64,000 bases of DNA from Streptomyces sp. NRRL F-525 (GCF_000716605.1 NZ_JNXE01000014.1:124001-188000), one strand, 5' to 3'; positions 34,140-44,164 are shown, counted from the stretch's first letter. Program-made: numbers and translations. Notes: generated by a model not told the origin, from the letters alone.

Positions 34140-35342
34140 GTGGACAAGCCCAAGGTCGTTCTGGGGGTCAGCGGTGGCATCGCCGCGTACAAGGCCTGTG
34201 AGCTGCTGCGCAGACTGACGGAGTCGGGCCATGACGTCCGTGTCGTCCCCACCGCGTCCGCCCTGCACTTCGTCGGCGCTGCCACCTGGTCCGCGCTCTC
34301 CGGGCACCCCGTCTCGACCGAGGTGTGGGACGACGTCCACGAGGTCCCGCACGTGCGCATCGGCCAGAGTGCCGACCTGGTGGTCGTGGCCCCGGCCACG
34401 GCGGACATGCTCGCGAAAGCGGCCCACGGCCTCGCCGACGACCTCCTCACCAACACCCTCCTCACCGCCCGCTGTCCGGTCGTCTTCGCGCCCGCCATGC
34501 ACACGGAGATGTGGGAACACCCGGCCACCCAGGAGAACGTGGCGACACTGCGCCGCCGCGGCGCCGTCGTGATCGAGCCCGCCGTCGGACGGCTGACCGG
34601 CGTCGACACCGGCAAGGGCCGGCTGCCCGACCCCACCGAGATCTTCGAGGTCTGCCGCCGGGTGCTCGCGCGGGGCGTCACCGAGCCCGACCTCAAGGGC
34701 CGGCACGTCGTCGTCAGCGCCGGCGGCACCCGCGAGCCCCTGGACCCGGTCCGCTTCCTCGGCAACCGCTCCTCCGGCAAGCAGGGTTACGCCCTCGCGC
34801 GCACCGCCGCCGCCCGGGGCGCCCGGGTCACGCTGATCGCCGCGAACACGGGACTGCCGGACCTGGCGGGCGTGGACGTCGTCCCGGTCGGGACCGCCGT
34901 ACAGCTGCGGGAGGCGGTGCTCAAGGCCGCCGCGGACGCGGACGCGGTCGTCATGGCCGCGGCGGTCGCGGACTTCCGTCCCGCCGAGTACGCGGCCGGG
35001 AAGATCAAGAAGAAGGACGACAAGGAACCCGACCCCATCGTCCTGGTGCGGAATCCGGACATCCTCGCGGAGATCTCCGCCGACCGGGCCCGCCCCGGAC
35101 AGGTGGTCGTCGGGTTCGCCGCCGAGACGGACGACGTCCTCGCCAACGGCCGTACCAAACTGGCTCGAAAGGGGTGCGATCTGCTGGTGGTGAACGAGGT
35201 GGGCGAGCGCAAGACCTTCGGTTCCGAGGAGAACGAGGCGGTTGTGCTGGGCGTCGACGGAAGCGAGACCGCCGTTCCGTACGGTCCGAAGGAAGCCCTG
35301 GCAGAGATCGTGTGGGACCTGGTCGTACACCGTCTCTCCTGA
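34140..35342 (+). CDS. coaBC: Bifunctional phosphopantothenoylcysteine decarboxylase / synthase
   Basis: Two consecutive steps to coenzyme A (400 aa). The N-terminal CoaC flavoprotein half has GVSGGIAAYKACELLRRL, the PATADMLAKAAHG segment and a His-containing ALHFVGAATWSALSG. The C-terminal CoaB half begins near residue 183 with VVVSAGGTREPLDPVR and NRSSGKQGYALA, and contains the AAAVADFRP motif. GTG 34140 is preferred over ATG 34083 because GGGGAGA lies just before it. Confidence 0.96.
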   Translation: MDKPKVVLGVSGGIAAYKACELLRRLTESGHDVRVVPTASALHFVGAATWSALSGHPVSTEVWDDVHEVPHVRIGQSADLVVVAPATADMLAKAAHGLADDLLTNTLLTARCPVVFAPAMHTEMWEHPATQENVATLRRRGAVVIEPAVGRLTGVDTGKGRLPDPTEIFEVCRRVLARGVTEPDLKGRHVVVSAGGTREPLDPVRFLGNRSSGKQGYALARTAAARGARVTLIAANTGLPDLAGVDVVPVGTAVQLREAVLKAAADADAVVMAAAVADFRPAEYAAGKIKKKDDKEPDPIVLVRNPDILAEISADRARPGQVVVGFAAETDDVLANGRTKLARKGCDLLVVNEVGERKTFGSEENEAVVLGVDGSETAVPYGPKEALAEIVWDLVVHRLS

Positions 35343-35506
35343 TTTGTTTCAGCAATCTGTCAGTCGTCTGTCGGTTCGCCGAAACCTGACATTGGTGCGT
35401 GGCGGCTCTGGCCAACGGCACCCGGCATTCGGCAAAATGCGCGTGCCGCAGGTCACAGCGTTTCCCGAGAGGCGAGACAGGTGGACCGTCTGTCGACCGC
35501 GACCGA

Positions 35507-35512
35507 TAAACT
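35507..35512 (+). promoter_or_regulatory. Candidate metK -10 element
   Basis: TAAACT fits TAnnnT, about 80 bases before the metK start; no convincing -35 is visible. The 249-base gap from coaBC shows no SAM riboswitch that I can recognise. Confidence 0.35.
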
Positions 35513-35591
35513 GTTCTCGGACGATGTCGGGCGCAGCTCCCGTCCGTCCGCCAATGATCAGCCAGCAGCCGCTGCAACCTCAGGGAGCGTT

Positions 35592-36800
35592 GTGTCCCGT
35601 CGCCTTTTCACCTCGGAGTCCGTGACCGAAGGTCACCCCGACAAGATCGCTGACCAGATCAGCGACACCATTCTCGACGCGCTTCTGGCGGAGGACCCGA
35701 CCTCCCGGGTCGCCGTCGAGACGCTGATCACGACCGGCCTGGTGCACGTGGCCGGCGAGGTCACCACCAAGACCTACGCGCCCATCGCGCAGCTCGTCCG
35801 CGACAAGATCCTCGAGATCGGCTACGACTCCTCCAAGAAGGGCTTCGACGGCGCCTCCTGCGGCGTGTCGGTGTCCATCGGCGCGCAGTCCCCGGACATC
35901 GCACAGGGTGTCGACACGGCGTACGAGAACCGTGTCGAGGGCGACGAGGACGAGCTCGACAAGCAGGGCGCGGGCGACCAGGGCCTGATGTTCGGCTACG
36001 CGACGGACGAGACGCCGACGCTCATGCCGCTCCCGATCTTCCTGGCGCACCGCCTGTCGAAGCGCCTCTCGGAGGTCCGCAAGAACGGGACGATCCCGTA
36101 CCTGCGCCCCGACGGCAAGACCCAGGTCACCATCGAGTACGACGGCGACAAGGCCGTCCGTCTCGACACGGTCGTCGTCTCCTCGCAGCACGCGTCCGAC
36201 ATCGACCTGGAGTCGCTGCTCGCCCCCGACATCCGCGAGTTCGTGGTCGAGGCCGAGCTGAAGGCGCTCGTCGAAGAGGGCATCAAGCTCGACACCGACG
36301 GCTACCGCCTGCTCGTGAACCCGACCGGCCGCTTCGAGATCGGCGGCCCGATGGGCGACGCGGGTCTGACCGGCCGCAAGATCATCATCGACACGTACGG
36401 CGGCATGGCCCGTCACGGCGGTGGCGCGTTCTCGGGCAAGGACCCGTCCAAGGTGGACCGTTCGGCGGCGTACGCGATGCGCTGGGTCGCCAAGAACGTC
36501 GTCGCCGCGGGTCTCGCCTCGCGCTGCGAGGTACAGGTCGCGTACGCGATCGGCAAGGCCGAGCCGGTGGGTCTGTTCGTCGAGACGTTCGGCACGGAGA
36601 AGGTCGACACGGACCGGATCGAGAAGGCGATCGACGAGGTCTTCGACCTGCGTCCGGCCGCCATCATCCGCGACCTCGACCTGCTGCGCCCGATCTACGC
36701 CCAGACCGCCGCGTACGGCCACTTCGGCCGTGAGATCCCCGACTTCACGTGGGAGAACACCGACCGCGTGGACGCGCTGCGCAAGGCCGCGGGGCTGTAG
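35592..36800 (+). CDS. metK: S-adenosylmethionine synthetase
   Basis: Makes SAM from ATP and methionine (402 aa). Signatures are [31 protein letters not shown] and [16 protein letters not shown]. The GTG at 35592 follows CAGGGAG and gives the usual Streptomyces length. An open extension to 35481 has coding-unlike content. Monocistronic: a hairpin follows within 30 bases. Confidence 0.97.
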   Translation: MSRRLFTSESVTEGHPDKIADQISDTILDALLAEDPTSRVAVETLITTGLVHVAGEVTTKTYAPIAQLVRDKILEIGYDSSKKGFDGASCGVSVSIGAQSPDIAQGVDTAYENRVEGDEDELDKQGAGDQGLMFGYATDETPTLMPLPIFLAHRLSKRLSEVRKNGTIPYLRPDGKTQVTIEYDGDKAVRLDTVVVSSQHASDIDLESLLAPDIREFVVEAELKALVEEGIKLDTDGYRLLVNPTGRFEIGGPMGDAGLTGRKIIIDTYGGMARHGGGAFSGKDPSKVDRSAAYAMRWVAKNVVAAGLASRCEVQVAYAIGKAEPVGLFVETFGTEKVDTDRIEKAIDEVFDLRPAAIIRDLDLLRPIYAQTAAYGHFGREIPDFTWENTDRVDALRKAAGL

Positions 36801-36826
36801 GTTCCGCGTCGTTCGTTAGGTTCTGC

Positions 36827-36860
36827 GAGGCCCGGTTTCCCTTTGGGGGAGCCGGGCCTC
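36827..36860 (+). terminator. metK terminator
   Basis: GAGGCCCGG (36827-36835) and CCGGGCCTC (36852-36860) form a 9-bp stem with a 16-base loop. Confidence 0.7.
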
Positions 36861-36877
36861 GGTGGTGTGTCAGGGAG

Positions 36878-37060
36878 TCAGGGCGAGGGCTCGTCGTCCG
36901 GGGGTGGAGTGGATCCGTCCGGTCCGTCGTCCGCCTGGTCCGGCGGCTCGTAGTCGAAGCGGCGCTTGATCTCGTCGACGGCCTCGGTCTTGCCGTGGGC
37001 CGAGGCGAGGGTGATCAGGCGTTTCGCGAACAGGTCGATGGCGGGGCCTGTTCGGGTGGG
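36878..37060 (-). pseudogene. 3' remnant of an unidentified gene, 60 codons
   Basis: Reading in the permease frame beyond its TGA (37061-37063) gives 60 codons to the next TGA. From DLFAKRLITLASAHG through KTEAVDEIKRRFDYEPP the third positions are almost all G or C and the peptide is well behaved, then an acidic Pro/Asp tail. No ATG, GTG or TTG start precedes it, so it looks like the C-terminus of a gene whose front was lost when the ABC genes arrived. I do not recognise the family. Confidence 0.55.
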
Positions 37061-37813
37061 TCAGCGGCGGAGGCCGCGGGCCGCGATGAGGAGTGCTGCT
37101 GCCGTGATGGCTGCGATGACCGCCGTCGAGTGGGCGTAGGCCTGGGTGTTGCCGGTGACGGCTGACTGGAAGCCGTGGAGGGCCCAGTAGCCCGGGGTCG
37201 CGGGGGCCACCGTGGTGACCCAGTGGGGGAGGACCGTCAGGGGGACCAGGCAGCCGCTGAGGCAGGTGATCGTGAGGGCGCCGATGTCGGAGGCGGCGGC
37301 CAACTGGCCCTGGGTGCGGGCGTGTACGCCGAGTGCCAGGCCGCAGGACGTGACGCAGGCCGCCCAGAGGAGGGCCAGCAGGGGGAGGCGCCAGGTGCCG
37401 GCCGTGAGGGGGAAGCCGAAGGCCGCGGTCGCGAAGAGGAAGAGGATGGCCTGCTGGAGCAGGAAGAGTGTGATCAAGGGGGCCGCTTTTCCGGCCAGGA
37501 TCGCGGAAGGGGACGCCGGGCCGGAGCGCAGGCGGTCCCAGGTGTGCCAAGTGCGTTCGGAGAGCAGGAGTTGGCCGGCCACGTCCAGGGCCAGCAGGGT
37601 GAACATCACCGCGATGCCCGGAGCGGCCTGCACGACGCCCGGTGTGCCGGGGGCGGCCAGGCGGTCGTACACCGGGTGGAGCACGCTCAGCAGGACCAGG
37701 GACATGACGGTGTAGGCGAGCGGGGTTCCCGGGTCCCTGATGAGGAGGACGAGGGTGTGGCGGGTCATAACACCGGTGTGGCGGGCCGTGGTTGACGTGA
37801 GTTCAGGCCGCAT
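37061..37813 (-). CDS. ABC-2 type exporter permease
   Basis: Membrane subunit of 250 aa with about six hydrophobic segments (MSLVLLSVLHPVY, APGIAVMFTLLALDVAG, LLALLWAACVTSCGLALG, and a C-terminal VIAAITAAALLIAARGL). It pairs with the ATPase gene upstream, overlapping it by 11 bases. The substrate is unknown; with a neighbouring TetR gene a drug or metabolite exporter is likely. Its codon choice is less C-ending than that of the flanking housekeeping genes. Confidence 0.85.
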   Translation of the reverse strand: MRPELTSTTARHTGVMTRHTLVLLIRDPGTPLAYTVMSLVLLSVLHPVYDRLAAPGTPGVVQAAPGIAVMFTLLALDVAGQLLLSERTWHTWDRLRSGPASPSAILAGKAAPLITLFLLQQAILFLFATAAFGFPLTAGTWRLPLLALLWAACVTSCGLALGVHARTQGQLAAASDIGALTITCLSGCLVPLTVLPHWVTTVAPATPGYWALHGFQSAVTGNTQAYAHSTAVIAAITAAALLIAARGLRR

Positions 37814-38717
37814 CGTGGGTCTCCGTGGGGAGTTGGCCGGTGGCCAGGCCGCGGTAGAGGTCGTCCAGTGAGGGTTCGCGGATCGTGGCCGAGCGGACCC
37901 GGGTGGTGTCGGGGCCCAAGTCCCGGAGGATTCGGGCCAGTTCCTGTGCCGGGTCCGTGGTGCTGAAGCGCAGTTCGCCGGGGGCGGTCGAGGGCTGTGC
38001 CAGGTGCCCGGGTACGGGGCCGTTGAACGTCACCGTGACCTCGCCGGGCAGGCCGTCCAGGAGGTCGGCGCGGTTGCCGCGGGCGATCACCCGGCCGGAC
38101 GCGGCGACCGCGAGCGTGGCGTCCAGGTGCTCCAACTCCGGTAGGTAGTGCGTGGTGTAGCAGATCGCGGCGCCTTCGTCGGCGCGGGTCCTGACGAGTC
38201 GTAGCAGCGCTTCGCGGGTGGTGGGGTCGGCGCCGACGGTGGGTTCGTCGAGCAGTAGGACGCGGGGGCGGGGGAGGAGGACGGTGGCTGCCTGGGCGCG
38301 GCGCTGCTGGCCGCCGGAGAGTGTCGCGACGGGGCGGTCGAGTACGTCGGTGAGGAGCAACTCCTCGGCTACGGCGGCCAGTTCGGTGCGGAGTTCGGTG
38401 CGGCGCAGGCCCGCGAGGCCGCCGTAGAGGCGGAGGTTCTCGCGGAGGGTGGCAGTTGGGTAGAGGGCCAGTTCCTGGGGGGCCAGGCCGATCAGGCGGC
38501 GGGTGGAGCGTGGGGCGGTGGCGAGGTTCAGTCCGGCCGCGTGGACCGTGCCCGCGTCCGGGCGCTCCAGGCCGGCGACTATGCGGGCGAAGGTGGTTTT
38601 GCCGGCGCCGTTGTGGCCGATCAGGCCGCAGATCTCGCCGGGTTCTATGTGCAGGTCGAAGCCGTCGAGGGCCTGGACGGGGCCCCATCGTTTGCGCAGG
38701 CCGTTGACGGTCAGCAT
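37803..38717 (-). CDS. ABC exporter ATP-binding protein
   Basis: ATPase of 304 aa for the permease that follows. Walker A GHNGAGKTT, a signature LSGGQQRRAQAA, Walker B RVLLLDEPTVGAD and H-loop CYTTHYLPE are intact. It resembles DrrA-like exporters with a C-terminal extension. ATG 38717 (MLTVNGLRKRWG) was chosen; the open frame further upstream crosses the operator. Divergent to the TetR gene. Confidence 0.9.
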   Translation of the reverse strand: MLTVNGLRKRWGPVQALDGFDLHIEPGEICGLIGHNGAGKTTFARIVAGLERPDAGTVHAAGLNLATAPRSTRRLIGLAPQELALYPTATLRENLRLYGGLAGLRRTELRTELAAVAEELLLTDVLDRPVATLSGGQQRRAQAATVLLPRPRVLLLDEPTVGADPTTREALLRLVRTRADEGAAICYTTHYLPELEHLDATLAVAASGRVIARGNRADLLDGLPGEVTVTFNGPVPGHLAQPSTAPGELRFSTTDPAQELARILRDLGPDTTRVRSATIREPSLDDLYRGLATGQLPTETHDAA

Positions 38718-38739
38718 GGTCGCTCCCTCGATATATACA

Positions 38740-38764
38740 ACGTATACGTATACTGTGTATACGT
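38740..38764. promoter_or_regulatory. TetR operator between exporter and regulator genes
   Basis: ACGTATAC (38740-38747) and GTATACGT (38757-38764) are perfect inverted arms with a 9-base spacer; ACGTATACGT at 38740-38749 is itself palindromic. It sits in the 68-base AT-rich gap between the divergent exporter and tetR genes, so one bound dimer pair could block both promoters. Confidence 0.75.
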
Positions 38765-38785
38765 AGCTTCGAGTGAGGATGTCAA

Positions 38786-39316
38786 GTGACGCCACGGCGG
38801 ATCAGTCGTGATCAAGTGCTGGACGTGACCTGGGAGTTGGCGACCCGGAAGGGGCTGTCGGCCGTCACGATGCGGGCCGTCGCGCAGGAGCTGGATGTCA
38901 ACCCGATGACGCTCTACCGGCACGTCGGCGACAAGCAGGGACTCCTCGACGGGCTCGTGGAGCGGCTGTTGCTGGAGATCGAGGTGCCCGGGCCCGGAGT
39001 CGATTGGCGCGAGCAGCTGCGTCTGCTCGCCCGCAGCATGCGGGCCACGGCCCGCCGGCACCCCGATCTGTTCCTGCTGCTCTTTCAGCGGCCGGCGGTC
39101 ACACCCGAGGCCGTCGGGCCTCGGAACGCGGTCTACGGTGCCCTGCGCGCCGCCGGTCTTCAGGAGGAGGGGATTCCGCGGGCCGAGCGGCTGCTGTCGA
39201 CGTTCATGCTCGGGTTCGCCGCTTCGGAGGCCGGGGGGCGGTTCCGGGACGGTGATCCGGACGCGGACATGGCCTTCGCGGAAGACCTCATCGGCAGGCT
39301 CCTGGCCGAGGGCTAG
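38786..39316 (+). CDS. TetR family repressor
   Basis: Repressor of 176 aa. The N-terminal HTH (SAVTMRAVAQELDVNPMTLYRHVGDKQGLLDGL) is canonical; the C-terminal ligand domain is helical with LFLLLFQRPAV and LSTFMLGFAASE. It probably represses the adjacent ABC exporter and itself through the 25-bp operator. The inducing ligand is unknown. Start GTG 38786. Confidence 0.92.
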   Translation: MTPRRISRDQVLDVTWELATRKGLSAVTMRAVAQELDVNPMTLYRHVGDKQGLLDGLVERLLLEIEVPGPGVDWREQLRLLARSMRATARRHPDLFLLLFQRPAVTPEAVGPRNAVYGALRAAGLQEEGIPRAERLLSTFMLGFAASEAGGRFRDGDPDADMAFAEDLIGRLLAEG

Positions 39317-39377
39317 AAGGCCGAGTGCCTACGGCGGCGGTCGGCCGTTGTCAGTGGCGTTTGGTAAGAATGCAAGC

Positions 39378-41531
39378 GTGAGCAGCGAGGACGGGGAACG
39401 GGACGGTGGGGCGGAGGGCGCGCCGCCTGAGCAGCTTGCGCTGATTCGGGAGAGTGTGCGGCAGGCGAAGGGGCCGAAGGCCAAGCCGCGGACGTGGCGG
39501 GGGGCCGCGCTGGCCGGGGAGCTGCCGGTCGCGCGGGTGTTGGTCGACAAAGGCGTGCTGCATCTTGATCGGTACTTCGACTATGCGGTGCCTGAGGAGC
39601 TCGACGCCGATGCGCAGCCCGGGGTGCGGGTGCGGGTCAGGTTCGGGGCCGGGCGGCATCGGGTGCGGGACGGGCGGCGTGAAGGTGGGGGGCTGATCGA
39701 CGGGTTTCTCGTCGAGCGGCTGGCCGCGTCCGACTACTCCGGGCCGCTTGCCGCGCTGGCTCAGGTCGTGTCGCCCGAGCCCGTGCTGAGTGCGGAGCTT
39801 CTGGGGCTTGCTCGGGCCGTTGCCGATCGGTATGCCGGGAGTCTTGCCGATGTGCTGCAGCTGGCTGTGCCGCCGCGCAGTGCTCGGGCCGAGCAGAAGC
39901 CTTCGCCTGCGCCGTTGCCGTCGCCCGAGGTGCCCGCGGTGGGGTCCTGGGGGCGGTACGAGCGGGGGGCCGGGTTCCTGGAGGCGCTCGCTTCGGGGGG
40001 TGCGCCTCGGGCTGTGTGGAACGCGCTGCCTGGGCCCGAGTGGAGTGAGGAGACCGCTCGGGCCGTCGCCGCGACGCTGGCCTCGGGGCGGGGGGCGCTT
40101 GTCGTCGTGCCGGACGGGCGGGCCGCCGGGCGGGTCGATGCCGCGTTGACCGCGCTGCTGGGGGAGGGGCGGCATGCGGTGCTCACGGCGGATGCCGGGC
40201 CCGAGAAGCGGTATCGGCAGTGGCTGGCCGTGCGGCGGGGGGCTGTGCGTGCGGTCGTCGGGACGCGGGCCGCGATGTTCGCCCCCGTTCAGGATCTGGG
40301 GCTTGTCGCGATCTGGGACGACGGGGACGGGAGTCACAGCGAGCCGCATGCGCCGCAGCCGCACGCGCGGGATGTGCTGTTGCTGCGGGCTGCGTTGGAC
40401 AAGTGCGGTTTCTTGTTGGGGAGTTGGAGTTGCACCGTGGAGGCGGCGCAGCTTGTGGAGAGCGGGTGGGCCCGGCCGTTGGTCGCGTCGCGGGATCAGG
40501 TGCGGGTGGCCGCGCCGCTCGTACGGACCGTGGGGGACGGGGACTTGGCGCGGGACGAGGCGGCTCGGGCCGCGCGGTTGCCTACGTTGGCCTGGCAGGC
40601 GGTGCGGGAGGGGCTGAAGCACGGGCCCGTGCTGGTGCAGGTGCCTCGGCGGGGGTATGTGCCGCGGATGGCTTGTGCGCAGTGTCGGGCCGCCGCGCGG
40701 TGTCGGCATTGTGCCGGGCCGTTGGAGGGGCAGGACGCGGGTGTGTTGCGCTGTGGGTGGTGCGGGGTCGAGGAGAACTCCTGGCACTGTCCTGAGTGCG
40801 GGGGGTTCCGGTTGCGGGCACAGATCGTGGGGGCTCGGCGGACCGCGGAGGAGTTGGGGCGGGCGTTTCCTGCGGTGCCGGTGCGGACGTCTGGGCGGGA
40901 GCAGGTGTTGGACACCGTGCCGGGGTCGCCCGCGTTGGTCGTGAGTACGCCGGGGGCCGAGCCGGTTGCCGAGGGGGGGTATGCGGCGGCCTTGTTGCTG
41001 GATGGGTGGGCGATGCTGGGGCGGCCTGATCTGCGGGCCGGGGAGGATGCGTTGCGGCGGTGGATCGCGGCGAGTTCGCTGGTGCGGGCGCAGGGGGTTG
41101 GGGGGACCGTGGTTGTCGTTGCGGAACCTACTTTGCGGCCTGTGCAGGCGTTGGTTCGGTGGGATCCCGTTGGGCATGCGGTGCGGGAGCTTGCGGAGCG
41201 GGGGGAGTTGGGGTTTCCGCCGGTTTCTCGGATGGCTGCGGTGGCGGGGAGTGCGGGGGGTGTCGCGGAATTTCTTGGTGCCGTTGCACTGCCTTCGGAT
41301 GCTGAGGTGTTGGGGCCCGTTCCGATGGGGGTGCCGGTTGCTTCGGCGGGGCGTGCTCGGCGGGTGGGGGATCCGCCTGTCGGGGAGGAGTGGGTGCGGG
41401 CGTTGATTCGGGTGCGGCCGGGGAGTGGGGGGGCGTTGGCTGCGGCGTTGAAGGCTGCGCAGGCTGCTCGGATGGCTCGGGGTGGGGGGGATGTGGTGCG
41501 GGTGCGGGTTGATCCGCCGGATATTGGGTGA
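39378..41531 (+). CDS. priA: PriA primosomal protein, actinobacterial form lacking helicase ATPase motifs
   Basis: Replication-restart protein (717 aa). The N-terminal DNA-binding domain (ARVLVDKGVLHLDRYFDYAVPEEL) and the zinc cysteines (CAQCRAAARCRHC, CGWCGVEE, CPEC) are kept. Where the helicase Walker A should be, the sequence reads NALPGPEWSEE, and the DEEH box is WDDGDGSH, so ATP hydrolysis is not expected. This degeneration is known for actinobacterial PriA. Codons here end in G far more than in the neighbouring housekeeping genes. Start GTG 39378. Confidence 0.92.
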   Translation: MSSEDGERDGGAEGAPPEQLALIRESVRQAKGPKAKPRTWRGAALAGELPVARVLVDKGVLHLDRYFDYAVPEELDADAQPGVRVRVRFGAGRHRVRDGRREGGGLIDGFLVERLAASDYSGPLAALAQVVSPEPVLSAELLGLARAVADRYAGSLADVLQLAVPPRSARAEQKPSPAPLPSPEVPAVGSWGRYERGAGFLEALASGGAPRAVWNALPGPEWSEETARAVAATLASGRGALVVVPDGRAAGRVDAALTALLGEGRHAVLTADAGPEKRYRQWLAVRRGAVRAVVGTRAAMFAPVQDLGLVAIWDDGDGSHSEPHAPQPHARDVLLLRAALDKCGFLLGSWSCTVEAAQLVESGWARPLVASRDQVRVAAPLVRTVGDGDLARDEAARAARLPTLAWQAVREGLKHGPVLVQVPRRGYVPRMACAQCRAAARCRHCAGPLEGQDAGVLRCGWCGVEENSWHCPECGGFRLRAQIVGARRTAEELGRAFPAVPVRTSGREQVLDTVPGSPALVVSTPGAEPVAEGGYAAALLLDGWAMLGRPDLRAGEDALRRWIAASSLVRAQGVGGTVVVVAEPTLRPVQALVRWDPVGHAVRELAERGELGFPPVSRMAAVAGSAGGVAEFLGAVALPSDAEVLGPVPMGVPVASAGRARRVGDPPVGEEWVRALIRVRPGSGGALAAALKAAQAARMARGGGDVVRVRVDPPDIG

Positions 41532-41590
41532 GGGCCTCGGCCTTCGGCCTCGGGGGTGTCTCCCACCCGCGCGCCGCCCGTTCACCGCTC

Positions 41591-41940
41591 GTTGAGAGGT
41601 GGACGTTTGCCGTCGGGGTTCTCGCCGTTGGCGGCTGGCCGTTCGGCGTTCGTTGAGGGGGGCTTTGGCCGCTGGAGTTCTTGCCGTTGGCGGCTGGCCG
41701 TTCAGCGTTTGTTGAGAGGTGGAGCCTTGCTGTTGGGGTTCTTGTCGTCGGTGGCTGGCCGTTCGGCGTTCGCCGTTCGTTGAGGGGCGGGTCTTTGGCG
41801 TTGGGGGTTTCCGCCGTTGGTGGCTGGCCGTTCGGCGATTGTTGGGGGTGGACCCTGCCGTTAGTGGTCGGTCGTTCGGCGTTCGCTGAGGGGGCCTTTG
41901 ACGTGGGGGCTCTCGGCGTTGGCGGGCAGTCGTGCGGGGT
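41591..41940 (+). repeat. Tandem 61-bp minisatellite, no gene (41532-42019)
   Basis: The 488 bases between priA and the next gene contain no gene. Units begin with GTTGAG or a variant at 41591, 41652, 41711, 41779, 41841 and 41885, mostly 59-68 bases apart. Each ends with GCCGTTGGCGGCTGGCCGTT then CGGCGTTC or close variants. Long open frames on both strands here only reflect the repeat period. The remaining flanks show nothing I recognise. Confidence 0.8.
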
Positions 41941-42019
41941 GTGGGCTGCGGGAGAACTGGTTTCTGCATGCCGCTGCCTCCCGGGTTTGGGCCGGGAGGC
42001 AGGTGGGGTTCGAGTGGGG

Positions 42020-42688
<669 letters not shown>

Positions 42689-42803
42689 TCACGCGAAGGG
42701 GGCGTAGGGGCATATGCGTACGCCCCCGCTGAATCGGTGTGCGCTGCGGGCGCCGGGGAGTTGACGGGTGTGAGCCGCCGGGCGGTCGTGCCGGGGTGCG
42801 CCA

Positions 42804-42809
42804 TAGACT
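42804..42809 (+). promoter_or_regulatory. Candidate fmt -10 element
   Basis: TAGACT fits TAnnnT, 47 bases before the fmt ATG. No good -35 at the usual spacing. Confidence 0.4.
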
Positions 42810-42855
42810 GGTGCGCTGCCCGCCCACCCTCCGCCCGAGAGGCCCGAACCCTCCT

Positions 42856-43800
42856 ATGAAGCTCGTCTTCGCCGGTACCCCCGAGGTCGCCGTTCCCGCC
42901 CTGGACGCCCTGATCGCCTCCGGGCGGCACGAGGTGGCCGCCGTCGTCACGCGGCCCGACGCGCCGGCCGGGCGTGGGCGCAGGCTGGTGGCGAGTCCCG
43001 TCGCCGAGCGGGCCGAGGAGGCGGGCATCGAGGTGCTGAAGCCCGTGAAGCCGCGCGACCCGGAGTTCCTGGAGCGGCTGCGGGAGATCGCGCCCGACTG
43101 CTGTCCCGTCGTCGCCTACGGCGCCCTGCTGCCCCGGGTCGCCCTCGACATCCCCGCCCACGGCTGGGTCAACCTGCACTTCTCGCTGCTCCCCGCCTGG
43201 CGCGGTGCCGCCCCTGTGCAGCACTCCATCATGTCCGGCGACGAGATCACCGGCGCGTCCACCTTCCTGATCGAGGAGGGACTCGACTCCGGGCCCGTCT
43301 ACGGCACCGTCACCGAGGAGATCCGCCCCACCGACACCAGCGGTGACCTGCTCACCCGGCTCGCGTTCGCCGGCTCGGGGCTGCTCGCGGCGACCATGGA
43401 CGGTATCGAGGACGGCACGCTGAAGGCCGTACCGCAGCCGAACGAGGGCATCACCCTCGCGCCGAAGATCAACGTCGAGGACGCGCAGGTGGATTGGGCG
43501 GCTCCCGCGCTGCGGGTGGACCGGGTGGTGCGCGGGTGCACCCCCGCCCCGGGTGCCTGGACGGTGTTCCGCGGTGAGCGACTCAAGCTCATCCAGGCGG
43601 TGCCCGTGCCGGAGCGGACCGACCTCGCGCCCGGTGCGCTGGCCGTCGGCAAGAACAATGTGTACGTGGGCACCGGTTCGTACGCCGTCGAGCTGCTGTG
43701 GGTGCAGGCGCAGGGCAAGAAGCCGATGCGGGCGGCGGACTGGGCGCGGGGGGCGCGGATCGGGGTGGGGGAGAGCGTCGGGGGGCTCGGGGCTGCCTAG
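42856..43800 (+). CDS. fmt: Methionyl-tRNA formyltransferase
   Basis: Formylates initiator Met-tRNA (314 aa). The folate-binding and catalytic motif is [17 protein letters not shown], and the N-terminal [16 protein letters not shown] is standard. The C-terminal tRNA-binding OB domain follows residue 205. ATG 42856 chosen over upstream open frame because it begins exactly at the conserved motif. The downstream 410 bases are repetitive. Confidence 0.97.
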   Translation: MKLVFAGTPEVAVPALDALIASGRHEVAAVVTRPDAPAGRGRRLVASPVAERAEEAGIEVLKPVKPRDPEFLERLREIAPDCCPVVAYGALLPRVALDIPAHGWVNLHFSLLPAWRGAAPVQHSIMSGDEITGASTFLIEEGLDSGPVYGTVTEEIRPTDTSGDLLTRLAFAGSGLLAATMDGIEDGTLKAVPQPNEGITLAPKINVEDAQVDWAAPALRVDRVVRGCTPAPGAWTVFRGERLKLIQAVPVPERTDLAPGALAVGKNNVYVGTGSYAVELLWVQAQGKKPMRAADWARGARIGVGESVGGLGAA

Positions 43801-44150
43801 GCTCCGGGCGCGCCGGGCGCCCTGGGGACTCCGGGACCCCTGGGTACTCCGGGACCTCGGGCACCGAAGGGCCTTCGGCACCCCGGCACCCCGTGCAACT
43901 CGGCACTCCGGTACGCGCCGCATCCTGGGGATGTCCAGAACCCCGGCACTCCCGGGCCCCACGCCCCCCCGCGCACCCCGGGCCCTCGGGCACCTCAGGC
44001 ACTCCGGGACCTCCAGCCCCCCAGCACCCCCGGCACCTCAGGCACTCCGGGACCTCCAGCCCCCCAGCGCCCCCCGGCACCCAGGCACCCCGGAACCTCC
44101 AGACCCCGCCACCCCCGGCACCTCCATGCGCGAGACGTCCCGCGCACAGG
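43801..44150 (+). repeat. GC-rich degenerate repeat block between fmt and rsmB, no gene
   Basis: Variants of GGCACTCCGGGACC recur through the block. The clearest is an exact 37-base duplication, 43989-44025 and 44032-44068, beginning GGCACCTCAGGCACTCCGGG. Open frames through it read as collagen-like Gly/Pro/Ser runs, with no start or conserved domain. The block ends before the rsmB promoter. Confidence 0.7.
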
Positions 44151-44164
44151 CACCCCGGTGCGAC

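Noticed and set aside
36870..37550. 226-codon frame opposite the metK-permease region
   Set aside because: Out of frame with both the permease and the remnant, rich in Pro/Arg/His, with no domain.
43698..43800. Frameshifted second gene overlapping the end of fmt
   Set aside because: Only an alternate frame of fmt; the fmt frame reaches its normal length.
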